From positions 1 to 64,000 of the forward strand of contig JAUJOA010000001.1 of the NCBI GenBank assembly GCA_030447875.1: a DNA stretch of 64,000 bases, written 5' to 3'. The stretch's first letter is position 1. Every line of letters starts with the position of its first letter. The position numbers were made by a program, and so were the translations under genes. Shown here piece after piece: positions 61,645 through 64,000 of this stretch. The notes beneath the pieces were generated by a model. That model saw only the letters and a program-made list of their open reading frames with translations. It was not told the origin of the DNA and did no database searches. The stretch comes from Thermoleophilaceae bacterium. Its GTDB lineage: Bacteria > Actinomycetota > Thermoleophilia > Solirubrobacterales > Thermoleophilaceae.

Positions 61645-62316
61645 CTGGACACGCTTCGCTCGCTACTCGACGAGCTTCCCGAGGACCTGGCGCGACAAGC
61701 GTTCACCCACGCCTCGTGGGTCAAGGATCGAAGCAGGTCCTACGAGCGACTCGCGTTCCTGGGCGACGTCGTGCTCAGCCTCGCCGTCTCGACCGCTCTG
61801 TACCCACGCTTCGAGCGCTACGGCGCGGGAAGCCTCACCAAGCTGCGTGCCCAGGCGGTCTCGCGCCAGGCATGCGCGGACGTGGCGCGCGAGCTGGACG
61901 TCCCCCGGCGCCTGGTGGCCGCGGCTCCGGAAGGGACCGGGAAGGCGGCGGAGATGCTGGTGGCGAGCGACAGGGTGCTCGCCTCGGTATGCGAGGCGAT
62001 CATCGGCGCGGCATACCTGAACTGGGACTTCGCGCGGGTAGCCCCGCCGGTGGCGAGCGCATTCGCAGAGCAGGTCGAACGCGCGGTCCAGAGCCCCGTC
62101 GACTTCAAGTCGGACCTTCAGGAGCGCCTGGCCCGGCGCGCCGATCTGGTGACCTACCGGATCGAGACGGAAGAGGGTCCGCCCCATGAGAGAAGCTTCG
62201 TGGCCGTGGCCGAGGTCGAGGGGAAGGAGATAGGCCGCGGCGAGGGAAGGACGAAGAAGAGCGCCGAGCAGGAGGCCGCGCTGAGGGCGCTCGATCGCCT
62301 GGAGGAGACCGTCTGA
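61645..62316 (+). CDS. rnc: Ribonuclease III, no canonical start and two altered metal ligands
   Basis: RNase III cuts double-stranded RNA. The 223-residue frame has the RNase III domain (FTHASWVKD, YERLAFLGDVVLSLAV) and a C-terminal dsRNA-binding domain (DFKSDLQERLARR, GEGRTKKSAEQEAALRALDRL). The start must be about CTG 61645, 4 nt after the acpP stop: no ATG, GTG or TTG lies in frame before GTG 61771, which would remove catalytic residues. In the signature motif ERLEFLGD the second Glu is Ala (ERLAFLGD), and the later LADxxEA motif reads LASVCEA, so Asp is Ser. Two of four Mg ligands known from E. coli/Aquifex enzymes are thus missing. Gene position acpP-rnc-smc supports identity. Confidence 0.9.
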   Translation: MDTLRSLLDELPEDLARQAFTHASWVKDRSRSYERLAFLGDVVLSLAVSTALYPRFERYGAGSLTKLRAQAVSRQACADVARELDVPRRLVAAAPEGTGKAAEMLVASDRVLASVCEAIIGAAYLNWDFARVAPPVASAFAEQVERAVQSPVDFKSDLQERLARRADLVTYRIETEEGPPHERSFVAVAEVEGKEIGRGEGRTKKSAEQEAALRALDRLEETV

Positions 62317-62319
62317 CCG

Positions 62320-64000
62320 ATGTACCTGCGCTCGATCACGATCAAGGGCTTCAAGTCCTTCCCCGACCGGACCAAGCTCGAGTTCGCCGAGGGCGTGTCC
62401 GTGATCGTCGGCCCGAACGGCTCGGGCAAGTCGAACGTCACGGACGCGGTCCTGTGGGCGCTCGGCGAGCAGAGTCCGCTCGCCGTGCGCGGGCAGACCA
62501 TGCAGGACGTGATCTTCTCCGGCGGCCACGGGCTGCCGTCGCGGAATGCCGCCGAGGTCGAGGTCGTGCTCGACAACTCGGACCGTGGACTCAACAGCGA
62601 GTTCGCCGAGATCTCGATCGGGCGTCGGCTGGAGCGCTCCGGTGAGGGCGGGTACACGCTGAACGGGGCGCGCTGCCGCCTCGTCGACGTGATGGAGGTC
62701 CTCTCCGACACGGGCCTCGGCAAGGAGATGCACTCCGTCGTCTCTCAGGGCCGGGTGGAGGGGATCATCGATTCGCGGCCGGGGGACCGCCGCCGGCTCA
62801 TCGAAGAGGCCGCGGGACTAGGGAAGCACCGCAAGCGCCGCCGGCGTGCCGAGCTCAAGCTTCAGCGAACCGGGGAGAACCTCGCGCGCTCGCTCGACGT
62901 GGAGCGCGAGGCGCGCACGCGCTTGCGACCGCTCAAGCGCCAGGCGGAGGCGGCCGAGCTGCACGAGCGCCTCGAGCGCCAGTCGCTCGAGGCACGCTTC
63001 GAGCTGGCCCGCGACGCGGCGCGGACCGCCGCCGCCGATCTCTCGAGCGCCGAGGAGCAGACCGTCGCTGCTCGCGCGCAGCGAGCGGAAGCCGAGACCC
63101 GGCTCGCCGCCGTGGCCGCTCGACGCGAGGCCGCGGAGGAGGCCTTCGCCGCACACGGGCGCGCTCGCGAGGCGTTGTCCGAGCGGCTCTTCGCCGCCAC
63201 TGCCGCGGTCGACCGAATCGACGTGCGGCTCGAGCGCGTCCGCGAGCTGGCGCAGTCAGGCGCTCGGAGCGCGAAGCGGGCGCGAGCAGAGCTCGAGCGC
63301 CTCGACCGGCCCGCGGGCGACGCCCTTCACCCGGCGGGCGGGGAGAGGCCCGGCGCCGCGGGCGTGGGCGGGCCGATGGACCGCATCGCCTCCCTCGAGG
63401 CCGAGCTGGGCGAGCTCGACGCAGCACGCGAGGAGCGGCTCTCCGCCGAGGTCGCCCGGCTGGAGGCCGACTGCCGCGCAGCACGTGAGCGCCGCGACGA
63501 GCTCGAGCCACTGCTCGACGCTCGCCGAGCGGATCTCGACGCTGCCGAGCAGCGCTCGGAGGCCGGGGTGGCAGCGCGCCGGAGCGCCGAGGCGGCTCTC
63601 GATGCCGCGCGTTCCGAGCGAGCGCGCTCGCTCGCCGATCTGGCGGAGCTGGAGCATCTGGCGAACGCGACGATGCGAGCGCCGGGGGGCGCCGGGTCGC
63701 TCGGGCAGCAGCTTCGCGTCGATTCCGGCTACGAGCTCGCCGTCGCCGCCGTCCTGGGCCCCCTGCTCCGGGCCGGGCTTACGAGCGACGTCGACGCCGC
63801 CGGCGCTCTGCTCGACTCCGGCGATGGCCGTGGGGGGTCGATACTCGTCGAAGCCGGCGAGCGCTCAGGCGGGGCGAGCGCGCTTCCGGCTCCCGGCGCC
63901 GAGCGGTTGCTCGAGCACGTTCGGGCGCTCCCCGGCGCCGCGGGGGTGGTCGAGCGCCTGCTGGCGGACGTGTGGGTCGTCGACTCCCTGAATCCCCGCC
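62320..64000 (+). CDS. smc: Chromosome segregation ATPase SMC (N-terminal part, cut by window end)
   Basis: SMC is the condensin ATPase that works with ScpA and ScpB (encoded at 24.9-26.2 kb). The 560 codons in the window give MYLRSITIKGFKSFPDRTKL, Walker A G31-P-N-G-S-G-K-S38, the Q-loop region (VSQGRVEGIIDSRPGDRR), then the first coiled-coil arm (about 165-445) and the start of the hinge (about 453 on, GSLGQQLRVDSGYELAVAAV). A Pro/Gly-rich break at about 328-352 interrupts the arm, and the hinge seems to start about 40-50 residues earlier than in Bacillus SMC. The ATG follows the rnc stop by 3 nt. The frame stays open to base 64000. Confidence 0.97.
   Translation, partial: MYLRSITIKGFKSFPDRTKLEFAEGVSVIVGPNGSGKSNVTDAVLWALGEQSPLAVRGQTMQDVIFSGGHGLPSRNAAEVEVVLDNSDRGLNSEFAEISIGRRLERSGEGGYTLNGARCRLVDVMEVLSDTGLGKEMHSVVSQGRVEGIIDSRPGDRRRLIEEAAGLGKHRKRRRRAELKLQRTGENLARSLDVEREARTRLRPLKRQAEAAELHERLERQSLEARFELARDAARTAAADLSSAEEQTVAARAQRAEAETRLAAVAARREAAEEAFAAHGRAREALSERLFAATAAVDRIDVRLERVRELAQSGARSAKRARAELERLDRPAGDALHPAGGERPGAAGVGGPMDRIASLEAELGELDAAREERLSAEVARLEADCRAARERRDELEPLLDARRADLDAAEQRSEAGVAARRSAEAALDAARSERARSLADLAELEHLANATMRAPGGAGSLGQQLRVDSGYELAVAAVLGPLLRAGLTSDVDAAGALLDSGDGRGGSILVEAGERSGGASALPAPGAERLLEHVRALPGAAGVVERLLADVWVVDSLNPR

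Noticed and set aside
1-64000. tRNA, rRNA, CRISPR arrays, insertion sequences, prophage
   Set aside because: No cloverleaf, rRNA core, regularly spaced repeats, transposase or phage gene was recognised by eye; a tRNA scan would be needed to exclude a tRNA fully.

Overview
The window is 64 kb of very GC-rich, gene-dense bacterial chromosome. The gene set points to an actinobacterium: a division cluster with ftsZ but no ftsA, DivIVA/SepIVA-type coiled-coil proteins, a decaprenyl-phosphate phosphoribosyltransferase-like enzyme, a meso-DAP type MurE, and many genes whose -10 box lies 6-10 nt before the start codon. Gene order and protein style suggest a Thermoleophilia/Solirubrobacterales-like lineage. 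That placement is inference from memory, not a computed result. I see no rRNA, tRNA, CRISPR array, insertion sequence or prophage.

Layout. 0-18 kb: a dcw (division and cell wall) cluster, ftsL-ftsI-murE-murF-mraY-murD-ftsW-murG, then murC-murB-ftsQ-ftsZ. It is interrupted by a small antisense DUF2510 gene and by a four-gene minus-strand block (superoxide dismutase, small membrane protein, flippase, UbiA-type prenyltransferase). 18-22.6 kb: the glycine cleavage operon gcvT-gcvH-gcvPA-gcvPB. 22.7-23.8 kb: a frameshifted AbiEi/DUF559 gene. 23.9-26.2 kb: trpS-scpA-scpB. 26.2-28.5 kb: a LysR regulator divergent from an EamA transporter, with a small conserved protein. 28.6-32.2 kb: a secreted metalloprotease, rlmN and an RluB-type pseudouridine synthase. 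32.2-37.3 kb: an aromatic amino acid block aroH-hisC-aroF-tyrA-aroA. 37.4-40.2 kb: an accessory island with an LPFTG surface protein, an ECF sigma factor, a membrane-anchored probable anti-sigma protein, and a nucleotidyltransferase-like pair. 40.6-45.2 kb: cmk-der-DUF3352 and a long DivIVA-like protein. 45.3-49.4 kb: priA-def-fmt and a zinc ribbon protein. 49.5-52.9 kb: a full riboflavin operon ribD-ribE-ribBA-ribH. 53.1-58.7 kb: rpmB-fakA-recG-rsmD-coaD-sepIVA-like. 58.9-59.6 kb: a toxin-antitoxin-like pair. 59.6-64 kb: yceD-rpmF-plsX-acpP-rnc-smc, with smc cut by the window end.

The genes work mainly in envelope growth and division, chromosome condensation (scpA, scpB, smc), aromatic amino acid and riboflavin synthesis, translation quality (trpS, def, fmt, rlmN) and replication restart and repair (priA, recG).

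Three things stand out. (1) The sigma/anti-sigma/LPFTG island, in which the secreted protein and the end of the probable anti-sigma protein share the same motif and the same LPF-plus-membrane-anchor module. (2) A repeated arrangement of TAnnnT boxes directly before start codons, implying widespread leaderless mRNAs, plus three matched 17-bp palindromes around the ftsZ promoter. (3) Reading-frame breaks in essential genes (scpB, priA, fmt, probably the ftsW end), nearly all explicable as small deletions in G/C runs. These look more like consensus sequencing errors than gene decay, so protein ends and frames in this record should be treated with care.
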